64,000 nucleotides of DNA, taken from contig AP026544.2 of assembly GCA_026075535.2 (NCBI GenBank), positions 2,418,001 through 2,482,000 on the forward strand, read 5' to 3'. Positions 10,803 to 20,597 of the stretch are shown here, in pieces (the first letter of the stretch is position 1; every line of letters starts with the position of its first letter). Under the pieces are notes generated by a model. The model was not told where the DNA came from, made no database searches, and was given only the letters and a program-made list of their open reading frames with translations. A program made the translations under genes and the position numbers. The stretch comes from Tricholoma matsutake. Taxonomy: Eukaryota > Basidiomycota > Agaricomycetes > Agaricales > Tricholomataceae.

Positions 10803-11917
10803 TCGCTGCGAATAGGAAAATCCTGCTCCTCTACAACTTCCAGCTTAACCTCCTCTGCAACTTGATCCTTCGCTTCCTCAACATCTACAAGTGCCAACAG
10901 ATCTTGCAGGAGTTCGTCTCGTCCCTCGGGGGTGAGCATGCGGATATCCTGACGATGGGGACACGCTCCAGCCCTGTGTCCAGGTTCCCCACAACGGTAG
11001 CAGAGATCCAACTTACGTGCACGGCTGCGGGCTGCATCAACATCCATTGGTACTGGGATATTGACGGCTGGTGTGGGAGTTTGACGAGCAGGAATGGGGT
11101 TAGGGCGGGGGAGGCTTCGATTGAAGGTGTAGGGTGTATGAGTGGTAGTTGGAGCACGGAATGCAGCATTAAACGCCGCATTTGTGAGTCGGTTCTCATC
11201 ACAGAGTGAAGCAGCTTCATACCAAGCAAGGATATCATCGTCCGCTGGGCGCCCTTCCAACATCTGTGCAATCTGGTCCTGAATTTCTCGGTTGAGCCCC
11301 CGTCGGAACTTCACCACCACTGGTAACCCACTCCCATACCCTGCCATGTCCACCAAATCCTTGAACTCATCGATATAGTCGTCCACGGATCGACGTCCCT
11401 GGTGGTAAGTGGATGACTCAAGTCGTGTCACTGCTCGGTGGCGTTCATTGAGGGGGCAGAAGTGGCGTACGAACTCAGCTCGAAAGTCACCCCAAGTGGA
11501 GAAAGGTAGAGAACCGAGTTCTTTAGTTTGACGTAGGATACGGTCCACATAGAGATAGGCGCGTTCAGATTTCATGTATGTGAAGGCCCAATAAATTTTT
11601 GCAGCCTCATCGACGAATTGATGCGACTGGAGACTAATGTATAACTCACAGGAATTAAGGAATGCACGTCCCTGCGCACGTGCACCATTAAATTCGGCGG
11701 GGGGGGACGGTTTGATCTGGGCACGTTCCTTAGTGGACGCGTTTGGCAAAACATCGTTGTTGGGTGCGCTTGGAGTCGTGAAGGGGGAACTATTAGTCGT
11801 AGGGTTAGCCTGGAGGGTCCTAACGAAGTTTTCAATCGTAGATTTAAGCGAGTCGATTTGCGCGCGCATTCCGGAAACGTCGCTTTCAAGCGCGTCGAAG
11901 CGTTCTGATGCGTCCAT
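10799..11917 (-). CDS. gag: Gag protein with CCHC zinc knuckle
   Basis: 372 residues from ATG at 11917. The N-terminus predicts a short coiled coil (FDALESDVSGMRAQIDSLKS). The middle part (about 100-250) is a typical retrotransposon gag/capsid fold (FRAEFVRHFCPLNERHRAV; IDEFKDLVDMAGYGS). One CCHC knuckle, CYRCGEPGHRAGAC, lies near residues 305-318. Gag should form the particle shell and bind the RNA. Its stop TGA (10801-10799) overlaps the first pol codon, and pol is in the -1 frame. A TTTT run (minus strand, 10820-10817) lies between the upstream pol-frame stop and the gag stop, a possible slip site. The 5' leader is 12083-11918. Confidence 0.92.
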   Translation of the reverse strand: MDASERFDALESDVSGMRAQIDSLKSTIENFVRTLQANPTTNSSPFTTPSAPNNDVLPNASTKERAQIKPSPPAEFNGARAQGRAFLNSCELYISLQSHQFVDEAAKIYWAFTYMKSERAYLYVDRILRQTKELGSLPFSTWGDFRAEFVRHFCPLNERHRAVTRLESSTYHQGRRSVDDYIDEFKDLVDMAGYGSGLPVVVKFRRGLNREIQDQIAQMLEGRPADDDILAWYEAASLCDENRLTNAAFNAAFRAPTTTHTPYTFNRSLPRPNPIPARQTPTPAVNIPVPMDVDAARSRARKLDLCYRCGEPGHRAGACPHRQDIRMLTPEGRDELLQDLLALVDVEEAKDQVAEEVKLEVVEEQDFPIRSE

Positions 11918-12071
11918 GTCGCTAGGGAGCGCGTTTGGCGAAAATGGCGGCGCAATAAAGGCGAGAGTATCTGGAACGGTGTGTAGGGACTCTGTGGAGC
12001 TTTGGGAAGCGTCGTCCAGTCCGTACCTGCCTATTTTGGGCAGCGCGTTCGCGATTTTCGGGCCTTAGGGG

Positions 12072-12081
12072 AGAGTTTTCT
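12072..12081 (-). promoter_or_regulatory. Primer binding site matching its own mRNA 5' end (self-priming)
   Basis: Two bases inside the 5' LTR, the minus strand reads AGAAAACTCT. This is the exact reverse complement of AGAGTTTTCT within the LTR (minus strand 12194-12185). No tRNA-type TGG PBS is visible. The Tf1 retrotransposon of fission yeast is known to prime with its own mRNA 5' end paired to a PBS at this position. Confidence 0.75.
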
Positions 12082-12083
12082 AC

Positions 12084-12509
12084 TATAAGGGCAACCTAAG
12101 CCTCTAGCAAAGGGAAATCCGAAGTTAAAATTATACTACATAATACAGGCATTGGGGGCGCACCTAGCAAAGGGAAATCCGAAGAGAAAACTCTAAGGAT
12201 CCCCTTGCTGATGCCCAGTATATGTGAAGACGACAAAAATCAAATATAACCTAAAAATAGAAAAAGGCGGAGATAGGCGGATCAAGGCCGCCGAATGACA
12301 TCATACCAAGGGGTATGTGTCGGAAGGGGTACTCCGCCTCTAAATATAAAAGTGTCAACATATACAAACATGATAGCAAGGGAAAATTAGTAATAAAATC
12401 CGGAAAAATCATAGAAAATGAAGAATAGAAGGAAATGAGGTGGGGAAAAATATGGGACGAACATAAAAAATAGGAAAAACACACAGGGCACCCCCTTAGT
12501 CCCCTTACA
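12084..12509 (-). repeat. 5' LTR of chromovirus
   Basis: 426 bp, 425 of them identical to the 3' LTR. It should carry the promoter for the whole element. Confidence 0.95.
12185..12224 (-). promoter_or_regulatory. Predicted LTR promoter: TATA-like box and transcription start
   Basis: On the minus strand CATATACTGGG (12224-12214) lies about 24-30 bases upstream of AGAGTTTTCT (12194-12185). That spacing suits a TATA box with a start at or next to 12194, the base where a self-priming mRNA must begin. The start site is inferred, not mapped. Confidence 0.55.
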
Positions 12510-13297
12510 CAAATCCCTCATTCTGCATTTCAGATTCCACATTGCGCATTGCGTATTTCAGATTCCACGTTGTGCATTTCAGATTCGGCATTGCAAATTT
12601 CACATGCTGCATTGTGCATTTCGCATTGTGCATTGCACATTTCAGATTCTGCATTGGGCATTTCAAATTGTGCATTGCCCATTTCAAATTGTGCATTGGG
12701 CATTTCAGATTCTGCATTGTGCATTCCAAATTCTGCATTGTGCATTTCAGATCCCGCATTGCGCATTTCAAATTTTGCATTGCACATTCCTCGTTGCACA
12801 TTTCAGATTCCACATTGCACATTTCACATTCTGCATTGCGCATTTCACATTCTGCATTGCACATTCCAAATTCTGCATTGCGCATTTCAGATTCCACATT
12901 GCACATTCCAGATTCTGCATTGCACATTTCAAATTCTGCATTTCAGATTCCACATTGCACATTTCAGATTCCACATTGCGCATTCCAAATTCTGCATTGC
13001 ACATTTCAGATTCCACATTGTGCATTTCAGATTCAGCATTGCACATTTCAAATTCTGCACTTCACATTCCGCTTTGCGCATTTCAGATTCCGCATTGCAC
13101 ATTTCAGATTCCACATTGCACATTCCAAATTCTGCATTGTGCATTCCAGATTGTGCATTCCAGATTCTGCATTTTGGATTCTGAATTGTGCATTTTAGAT
13201 TTGGCATTGCGCATTTTAGATTCTGCATTGCGCATTCCAAATTCTTCATGGCACATTCTAGATTCTGCATTTCAGATTCTGGATTGTGCATTTCAGA
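12510..13297 (+). repeat. 21-bp minisatellite array, forward arm
   Basis: Continuation of the array at 6237-6462, about 37 units in the CATTTCAGATTCTGCATTG orientation. It meets the reverse-orientation arm at a 19-bp palindrome (13289-13307, CATTTCAGATTCTGAAATG). Confidence 0.92.
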
Positions 13298-14146
13298 TTC
13301 TGAAATGGGCAATGCAGAATCTGAAATGCACAATCCGGAATCTGAAATGCAAAATCTGAAATCCAGAATCTGGAATGTGCAATGCAGAATCTAAAATGTG
13401 CAATGCAGAATTTGAAATGTGCAATGCAGAATTTGAAATGTGGAATCTGGAATGCACAATGCAGAATTTGGAATGTGCAATGCAGAATCCAAAATGCAGA
13501 ATCTGGAATGTGCAATGCAGAATCTAAAATGTGCAATGCAGAATCTGAAATGTGGAATCTGCAATGTGGAATCTGGAATTTGGAATGTGCAATGCAGAAT
13601 CTGAACTGCAGAATCTGAAATGCACAATTTGAAATGCACAATGCAGAATCTGAAATGCACAATGCAGAACCTGAAATGCAGAATCTGGAATGTGCACTGC
13701 GGAATCTGAAATGTGGAATCTGCAATGTGCAATGCGGAATTTGGAATGTGCAATGCAGAATCTGAAATGCACAATGTGGAATCTGAAATGCAGAATCTGG
13801 AATGTGGCATGAAGAATTTGTAATGCACAATGCAGAATCTGAAATGCAGAATCTGGACTGCGCAATGCAGAATTTGGAATGTGCAATGCAGAATCTGAAA
13901 TGCAGAATCTGAATTGTGGAATCTTGAATGCACAATGCAAAATCCCAAATGCACAATGCAGAATTTGAAATGTGCAATGCAGAATCTGAAATGCAGAATT
14001 TGAAATGTGCAATGCGGAATCTGAAGTGCAGAATGTGGAATTTGAAATGCCCAATGCAGAATCTGCAATGTGCAGTGTGGAATTTGGAATGTGCAATGTA
14101 GGATCTGAAATGCAGAATCTGAATTGTGGAATGTGGAATTCGCAAT
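13298..14146 (-). repeat. 21-bp minisatellite array, reverse arm
   Basis: The same unit in reverse complement (CAATGCAGAATCTGAAATG). Together with the forward arm it makes an inverted tandem array of ~1.6 kb that could fold into a long imperfect hairpin. Frames of up to 295 codons cross it because the unit is a multiple of three; I do not regard them as genes. Confidence 0.92.
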
Positions 14147-14451
14147 CACAACAGGCAGGGAAAAACCTTCCCAGAGAGAAAATGTGGAGAAAATATGGAG
14201 AAAATTACACTTTTTCATTCAGCAAACAAGTCAGGAAAAACTAGTGAAAATAGCTTATTTTCTGTTCATTTTCTCTTCAATCTGCCTAAGGAACAATATA
14301 TCATTTTTGTGGACAGAAAAAAAGGGAATCTGCAGTGAAAAGAACTTATTTCTTCTTGATTTCCCCCGAATTTTTGCATAGGAACAAAGAGTGATATTTC
14401 CTGCAAAAGCAAATCAGAAATCTTGAGTGAATATCACTTATTTTGAGTACA
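14147..14451. other. A-rich spacer
   Basis: A purine-rich stretch (GGAGAAAATATGGAGAAAA) with no gene or clear repeat end. It separates the minisatellite from the TIR element. Confidence 0.4.
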
Positions 14452-15261
14452 TTACACTCCTCCACCTATTTCTGTCAGGTTCTGGTCAGAATGACCATTC
14501 CGATCAGAACTTTCAGAATTCCGGGGCATTCCATTTACATACATTTTTCCCTATACTACGTAATTCTGATTGGACTGGGGTTGAACTTTATCCCCGGAAT
14601 CCCTGGAATCACCATGGACTCATTTCAGGCTATTCCAGCCAGATTAACTGGAATCTGCATAGCTGGCTATTGCCGCCATGTGAATGCCATCATCACAGAC
14701 ATTGTGACACATGACTGCCAGCTCACCACCACCATCTGCAATGATGCCGCCTGCCTGCCCACTCCCTCCCACCACTCCCTCCCCCCTCTCACCTCCATAA
14801 ATGGTGACCAGCACCCCTCCCATGCCCTCCCACTGCCTCACATCAAGACCAAATGGCCAATATATGTGGCTGCAAACATGCCACATCACGCCCATTTTTT
14901 GGGCGTCGACACCTGTCGACTCATGTTGAGGGGCTCAGGGCCCTTCAACACAATGTAAACTAAGTATATTTTTTGTTTTTATGCTTCTTTTTAAGTACTA
15001 ACCTTATTGTTTTGTCTTTTTAGGTTATCTGTTTTCTTACTACCACAACGACTCGTGATGCACGCCCAGCCCCTCCTCCCTGTTGAAACAGGATGTGAGG
15101 GGTTCATTTTGGGCTGAGAGGTGCCCAGGAAGGTGCCGGGAGGCCCATGCAACAGGGTACCCACAAGGTATGCACCCCCAACCCATAAATGCACCATGTC
15201 TCACTGACTGCCCACTACCCCCACAGCCCGTTAACAACAACCAGCAAAGGCACCCACCCCC

Positions 15262-16010
15262 ACCACTGTGAGCAACTGCTCACAGGGTGGATAGTGGGTG
15301 CTAATGGCGATGTCAACAACAATGAAGGCATGACAATGAGGCCAATGACAGCAGGAGAGGGGTAAGACAATGACGAGGACCCCAGCACCCACCTCCCCCC
15401 TGCGAGCAACTGCTTGCAGGGTGGATTCAGGGTGCTAATGGCCGACAATGACAGGGACAAGGGGACAGGGACAAGGGGATGACATGGCACCTGATACCAC
15501 AACTACAAGCAGCTGCTTGTAGGGTGGCTTGTGGGTGTATACCACGAACACCAGCACCTGCCCCTCCACTGCTGCAAGCACTTGCTCACAGGGTGGTTCA
15601 GGTGCTACTGGCTGCATACCACAATGACCCCAGCACCAGCACATGATGGAGGACACACCACCTACCCCCAGCCCCCAAGCAACTGCTTGTGGGGTGGATT
15701 GCGGGTGGAATGGCATGGACGACGATGGGCAGCAGCAACAAGGGAGGAGGACGACAAATGACATGACACCACCCACCCCCATGCCTACAGGCTTCTGCTC
15801 ATAGGGTGGATTGTGGGGGCTATGGATGATGATGGGGAAGCAGGAATGAGGGCCCAGGAGATGTCAGCAAACATCTCCTGGGCTATAAGTCATTTTTTTA
15901 TTTTTTATTTTTTTCCCTGTAACTAACAGCGCATACAGGCCCTGCACCACATGATGCACCACCTGCCCCCAGCCTCATGAGCCACTGCTCATGGGGTGGA
16001 TCGCGGATGG
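15262..16010 (+). repeat. Spaced direct repeat with GAGCA-NN-TGCTC hairpin core
   Basis: At least seven degenerate copies of GAGCAACTGCTC followed by ACAGGGTGGATTNNGGGTG, starting near 15267, 15402, 15501, 15573, 15678, 15788 and 15977. Spacing is about 70-190 bp. The core is a short inverted repeat. Two related copies lie at 34469 and 34565 in the related end fragment. Confidence 0.6.
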
Positions 16011-16053
16011 AATGACAATGACAACGATGATCCTGGCACCACACTATCATGCC

Positions 16054-16143
16054 CTTTGCAAACGCACATTCACGAGGGGTTTTTTTCAAATTATTTAACA
16101 AATAGTATTTACATGGTGTACCCTCCTTGCATTCACGAGGGGG
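16054..16143. repeat. Degenerate GC stem-loop pair
   Basis: CCCTC-CTTGCATTCAC-GAGGG near 16120-16141 is a clear stem-loop, preceded by a half-copy CATTCACGAGGGG. It has the same design as the arrays at 21017-21260 and 34165-34420. Confidence 0.5.
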
Positions 16144-16240
16144 AGTCAATTCAACAAAATACTTGCATTGAAATTAATTTGAGTTTAGTAATATGACTAA
16201 AAAGTAGTAATAAATAGACTTCATGTTCTATAATAAATAA

Positions 16241-16332
16241 TGACCACCTGGCTCAAGTGGTAGAGTGTGTATTCCTGGAAATCATGTGATCTGTAATGCA
16301 AAGGTCCTAGGTTCAAACCTTGATCATACCAC
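16241..16332 (+). other. tRNA-like module (A box and B box)
   Basis: TGGCTCAAGTGGTAGAGTG resembles an RNA polymerase III A box, and AGGTTCAAACCTT about 50 bases later resembles a B box. Reading direction is toward the right TIR. It is not a normal tRNA: the anticodon arm cannot be drawn confidently. Most likely it is a SINE-type tRNA relic. Confidence 0.5.
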
Positions 16333-16626
16333 ATTATTTTGTGGGCACTTGGTGAAAACTTGAATAAGTCATACTGAGTCCAAGTGGGAATTGTAAAGTT
16401 CAATTGAGTTCCACTGGATTTTATTGGAATCCAGTGAGTCCGATCAGAATAGGTGGAGGAGTGTAAATTACAGCTTATTTCTTCCAAATTTTGACCTGGA
16501 AAACTGCATGTGAAAAAGTGTAATTTTCACCTCATGTTTGCCAGCTTTTCACCAGGAGAAAAAGAAACTCCTGCCTGTTTGGGTCAAGAGCACAGCCACC
16601 AATGTTGACATAAGCAGGCAAGAGTT

Positions 16627-16925
16627 ACGCAAAATCTGAAATGCACAATGCAGAATCTGAAATGCAGAATCCGAAATGTGCAACGCAGAATCTGAAATGC
16701 ACAATGCAGAATCTGAAATGCAGAATCTGAAATGTGCAATGCAGACTCTGAAATGTGTAATGCATAATCTGACATGCGCAATGCATAATCTGAAATGAGC
16801 AATGCAGAATCTGAAATGCGCAATCTTCAATGTGCAATGCGGAATTTGGAATTTGGAATGCGCAATGCAGAATCTGGAATGTGCAATGAAGAATTTGGAA
16901 TGTGTAATGCAGAATCTGCAATGAG
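16627..16925 (-). repeat. 21-bp minisatellite array, separate block
   Basis: About 300 bp of the same 21-bp unit in reverse orientation (GCAATGCAGAATCTGAAATG), with no forward partner next to it. Confidence 0.9.
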
Positions 16926-18257
16926 CTGATAGGTCCACCTTGTCGTTCAAGCTCTGAAAACACATCTACAATCATTGTCAAAGCTCTATGAAGTTCTACA
17001 GACCTCTACAAAGCTCTACGAACCCATACGAACCCCTCCGAAGTTCTGCAAACATCTACAAAACTCTACAAAGTCACGAAAATGTTTCAAAATTCTTTGG
17101 AACACCTCAGAATTCTTTGCATGCCTTTGGCCACCGTAATACAATTCCCTCGACCTTTGGACAGCTCAGGATACACACTTGGAACATTGTCGATGAGTTC
17201 CCAACCAGTTTCGAGCAATATTGCAGCGATATTGGCCTTCGAACAAGTCCAATATTTCCTCGACTGACTTCGAAAATCATCAAACATCGAAAATTGACAT
17301 CAGACACTATATCACTATCCAAATGGTCACTGCACACATGCCAGATGTATCTCCTACAATTGTTGAACAATATTGCACTGATTCCAGGCAACGAATGAAG
17401 TACAAAGAATCTTCGAAAATCTTTGAAAAACCTCGAACCTCAAAAAACATCTTCGGACACAGTGTTTCCTATTTGAACAATCTTCGGACGCATGCTGCAC
17501 TCATGGGACACTATCTCAAGTATATCAAACACATTTCGACCGCATGTGCACACATACAATCCACTTGAAGCAGTTTATAATGTTTTATGCAATTTATAAC
17601 AAGGACAGTCTGCTTTTAGCTATTCTTTCTTATTATTTCTTCATCATGTGTTATATTCACCCTTTCTAGTCTCGCTTTATCATTCGGATATACTTCTATT
17701 GTCTTTTGCCTCGAGTTTTCCACATGTTTGCCTCATGTTCTCTAGCCTTTTTAGGTACTTTCTTTATTTTATATAAAAAGATGTACTAGATACAAACAAA
17801 AAGAAAGAAAGTCGTCGTCTTCCTCCCAGATTACAGTGATTTGAAAGTACAGTTTAGTCTTATTCAGTCCGAAGTCTGGTGTTTTATGCTAAACCTCTTC
17901 AAAAATCTTCAAAAATCCTCAAAAAGCCTTGCATTATGCTATTTTTGCTCTTGTTTCCCTCGTTTCACCTTTGCTTTGCTTCTATTACTCATCTAGTCCC
18001 CTGATCTTGTGTCCGAACATATTTGTGCACTCTGAATTCATCGATCTAGCCACGAAATTCCTTGAAAAACCTCGAAAAACCTTGAAACACATTCTTTAGC
18101 TGTGAATTGCTTCAACATGCAGTCCTTTTATGACTATTTGATGGTCGATCTGACAGGTGACATCTAGAGGGCCTCACATCCTTCCTCTGACTTGTGTTAT
18201 ACCATCCAAAGCTATTTAGTAGGTTTTGTTTGGGTTTCCGGGTTGAGCATCATCAGT
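16926..18257. other. Low-complexity region without gene
   Basis: 16980-17075 holds a loose repeat of CTCTACRAA. 17400-17450 and 17890-18095 hold scattered CTTCAAAAATC/CCTCGAAAAAC phrases. A TATA-like TTTATATAAAAAG lies at about 17768, possibly part of an old LTR, but no matching second copy or ends were found. Confidence 0.4.
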
Positions 18258-18532
18258 GCAATGCAGAATCTGAAATGCAGAATCTGGAATGCACAATGCG
18301 GAATCAGAAATGCACAATGCAGACTCTGAAATGTGCAATGCTGAATCTGGAATGTGCAATGCAGAATTTGGAATGCACAATGCAGAATTTGAAATGCGCA
18401 ATGCAGGATTTGAAATGCACAATGCAGAATCTGAAATGGGCACTGTGGAATCTGAAATGACCAATGCGGACTTTGGAATGCCCAATGCAGAATCTGAAAT
18501 GCCCAATGTGGAATCTGAAATGCAGAATCTGA
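18258..18532 (-). repeat. 21-bp minisatellite array next to repeat copy B
   Basis: Thirteen or so reverse-orientation units. They sit against the inverted copy of the 5844-6236 repeat exactly as the first array sits against copy A. Confidence 0.9.
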
Positions 18533-18932
18533 AAGGTTTAAGCTTCCAATCTTCTGTCAACTCTGAGTCCTTTGCTATTTTTTATTCTATAACTCTATCT
18601 ATGCTTCTCCAACCCAGTCTCACTCCAAGTCATATATGCAGACAATACAATCTGAGTTTCCCACACCATCAAGTTGCAGAGCAATGCACATGCAGAAAAC
18701 TAGGCTAGAAGGATAATGTTGTGATATTGACTTAGCAGTATGATTACTATATGTTGCATATGATCTCTGATACTTCCCAAGTATGTTTTCCAAAGTATCT
18801 TGATAGTAACTGATATTTATGTGGTTAATATTTTTTAAATACTTCTTTTTAAATATCATATCAGTATGAATCATAACTGAAAAATCTTACCTTCATCATA
18901 CTTTCACCTTACTGCTGTAGAGATACAATACA
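18533..18932 (-). repeat. Dispersed repeat, copy B (inverted relative to copy A)
   Basis: Reverse complement of 5844-6236. It includes small differences such as an extra AGA near GCATATGATCTC. Confidence 0.7.
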
Positions 18933-19059
18933 AATGTTTTCTCTATTTTTCAATTATTAGAAAATACTGTAACAATCCTGTGTCTTATATTTTAATAGCA
19001 TCATAGAAGTATCTTGAGGTAGCATTCATTTAACATATCTTGCCCTGCACCCAGTGATT
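18933..19059 (-). repeat. Internally deleted remnant of the AGTATT-rich repeat
   Basis: The reverse complement matches 5093-5114 (CACTGGGTGCAGGGCAAGAT) joined to 5507-5570 (AATATAAGACACAGGAT). This shows the same element with most of its inside missing. Confidence 0.6.
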
Positions 19060-19432
19060 GTGCATTGCGCATTTCAGATTCCACACTGCACATTTCATAT
19101 TCTGCATTGAGCATTTCAGATTCTGCATCGCATATTTCAGATTCTGCATTTCGGATTGTGCATTGCACATTTCACATTTAAGATTGTGCATTGCGCATTT
19201 AAGATTTCACATTCTGCATTTCAGATTCTGGATTGCACATTTCAAATTCTGCATTTCAGATTCCACATTGCACATTTCAGGTTCCACATTGCACATTTCA
19301 GATTCTGCATTGCACAATTCAAATTCTGCATTGCACATTTCAGATTCTGCATTGCGCATTCCAAATTCCCCATTCTGCATTTCAGATTCCACATTGCACA
19401 TTGTGTATTTCAGATTCCATGTTGCGCATTTC
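19060..19432 (+). repeat. 21-bp minisatellite, forward arm of second inverted array
   Basis: Forward units running to a perfect palindrome, TTGCGCATTTC-A-GAAATGCGCAA (19422-19444), where orientation flips. Confidence 0.9.
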
Positions 19433-19966
19433 AGAAATGCGCAATGCAGAATCTGAAATGCGCAATGCAGAATCTGGAATGCACAATGCAGAATTTGGAA
19501 TGCACAATGCCAAATCTGAAATCCGCGATGCACAATTTGAAATGCACAATGCAGAACCTGAAATATGCAATGCAGAATGTGAAATTTGCAATGCAGAATC
19601 TGAAATGCAGAATGGGGAATTTGGAATGCACAATGCAGAATCTGGAATGCACAATGCAGAATTTGAAATGCGCAATGTGGAATCTGAAATGCACAATGTG
19701 GAATCTGAAATGCAGAATCTGGAATCTGAAATGCAGAATTTGAAATGTGCAATCCAGAATCTGAAATGCAGAATGTGAAATCTTAAATGCGCAATGCACA
19801 ATCTTAAATGTGAAATGTGCAATGCACAATCCGAAATGCAGAATCTGAAATATGCGATGCAGAATCTGAAATGCTCAATGCAGAATATGAAATGTGCAGT
19901 GTGGAATCTGAAATGCGCAATGCGGAATCTGAAATGCAGAATGCAGAATTTGCAATGTGTAGAGAG
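19433..19966 (-). repeat. 21-bp minisatellite, reverse arm of second inverted array
   Basis: Reverse units to about 19966. The array ends just before an open frame that starts at 19977. Confidence 0.9.
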
Positions 19967-19976
19967 GGGTGATACA

Positions 19977-20597
19977 ATGAGGGTCATCAAGATGCAAAGA
20001 GCACATCAGTGGACTGCCAAGTCGGTTACTCAACCAGTTCAGACAACTAATCCAACGGAAGTCATCAAAATGCAGATATCAGGTTCAACAGTTCCCACAC
20101 TGGGTATGGACATCTCAGAATCACTGTTCATCGACTCCTTGGTGGAAGACAATTCAGTTGATCCACATTCCAATACCCAACTAGTTTGGACAGCTGATCC
20201 AATGAAAGTCATCAAAACACAGATATCAGATCCGACAGTTCCCACACAAAGTATGGATGCCCCAGAACCATTTTGCATGTCCTTGGTGAAGGTCAATTCA
20301 GTTGACCCACATTCCAATACTTCCACAGAAGAAGGGTTGCCCTATGCTGTTAAGGGTGAAGAAGAGGCACACCACCATCCAGATGAACACCTCCAGGAAA
20401 CAGCTGAGCACTCAGTGAGCTGTCCTCATCCAGTGTGTGTCATCAAAGGTGAAGCAGGAGCTGTGGAAATCGTAGCAGTAGAGACTAAAAGCTCAGTCAC
20501 TGGCATGGAAACCAGTAAATCAGATTCAACCAACTTCTGCCGTTCCTCTGTGGTTTGGGAGGCCATGCACAGCCCTTCTACTAGCCAACATGACTGA
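19977..20597 (+). CDS. Open frame with a ~49-residue internal repeat, unknown
   Basis: 206 codons from ATG at 19977 to a stop just before the next TIR element. It contains about two and a half copies of a ~147-bp unit (TDPMKVIKTQISDPTVPTQSMD and NSVDPHSNT-type phrases at about residues 25-75 and 75-122). The C-terminal third is Glu/His/Ser-rich and not repeated. No domain, signal or membrane segment is visible. It may be a gene fragment, or only repeat-derived sequence that stayed open. I do not recognise a function. Confidence 0.3.
   Translation: MRVIKMQRAHQWTAKSVTQPVQTTNPTEVIKMQISGSTVPTLGMDISESLFIDSLVEDNSVDPHSNTQLVWTADPMKVIKTQISDPTVPTQSMDAPEPFCMSLVKVNSVDPHSNTSTEEGLPYAVKGEEEAHHHPDEHLQETAEHSVSCPHPVCVIKGEAGAVEIVAVETKSSVTGMETSKSDSTNFCRSSVVWEAMHSPSTSQHD

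Larger units (their letters stand above)
6463..12509 (-). mobile_element. Ty3/gypsy chromovirus, complete and young
   Basis: A 6,047-bp LTR retrotransposon read on the minus strand. Its two 426-bp LTRs differ at one base only (T at 6657, C at 12278). It is flanked by a 5-bp target duplication CAAAT (6458-6462 and 12510-12514) inside the 21-bp minisatellite. It has a gag frame and a pol frame with no internal stops; the domain order is protease, RT, RNase H, integrase, chromodomain. That order and the C-terminal chromodomain place it in the chromovirus branch (Tf1/MarY1-like). The LTR termini are TGTAAGGG and CCCTTATA, so the 3' end is TA instead of the usual CA. It looks capable of movement, but expression cannot be judged from sequence. 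Confidence 0.95.
14452..16466. mobile_element. Large non-autonomous TIR element, family 'TTTACACT', member 1
   Basis: Perfect 19-bp inverted ends: TTACACTCCTCCACCTATT at 14452-14470 and its reverse complement at 16448-16466. Inside are a direct-repeat region (15262-16010), a stem-loop pair near 16050-16140 and a tRNA-like module read toward the right end. No transposase is present. The same end sequence occurs at 33833 and 47982, and a related one at 20599 and 23507. A target duplication is not evident, although CTTATTT lies just outside both ends at slightly different distances. Confidence 0.65.

Noticed and set aside
12542..14218. Open frames of 200-295 codons on both strands
   Set aside because: They are translations of the 21-bp minisatellite, open because the unit is a multiple of three. 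The same stretch is open in five frames at once, with no start context or domain.
16241..16332. Functional tRNA gene
   Set aside because: A- and B-box-like sequences exist, but no proper anticodon stem, acceptor pairing or T-run terminator could be drawn. The same holds for the modules at 20828, 22422, 33985 and 47724.
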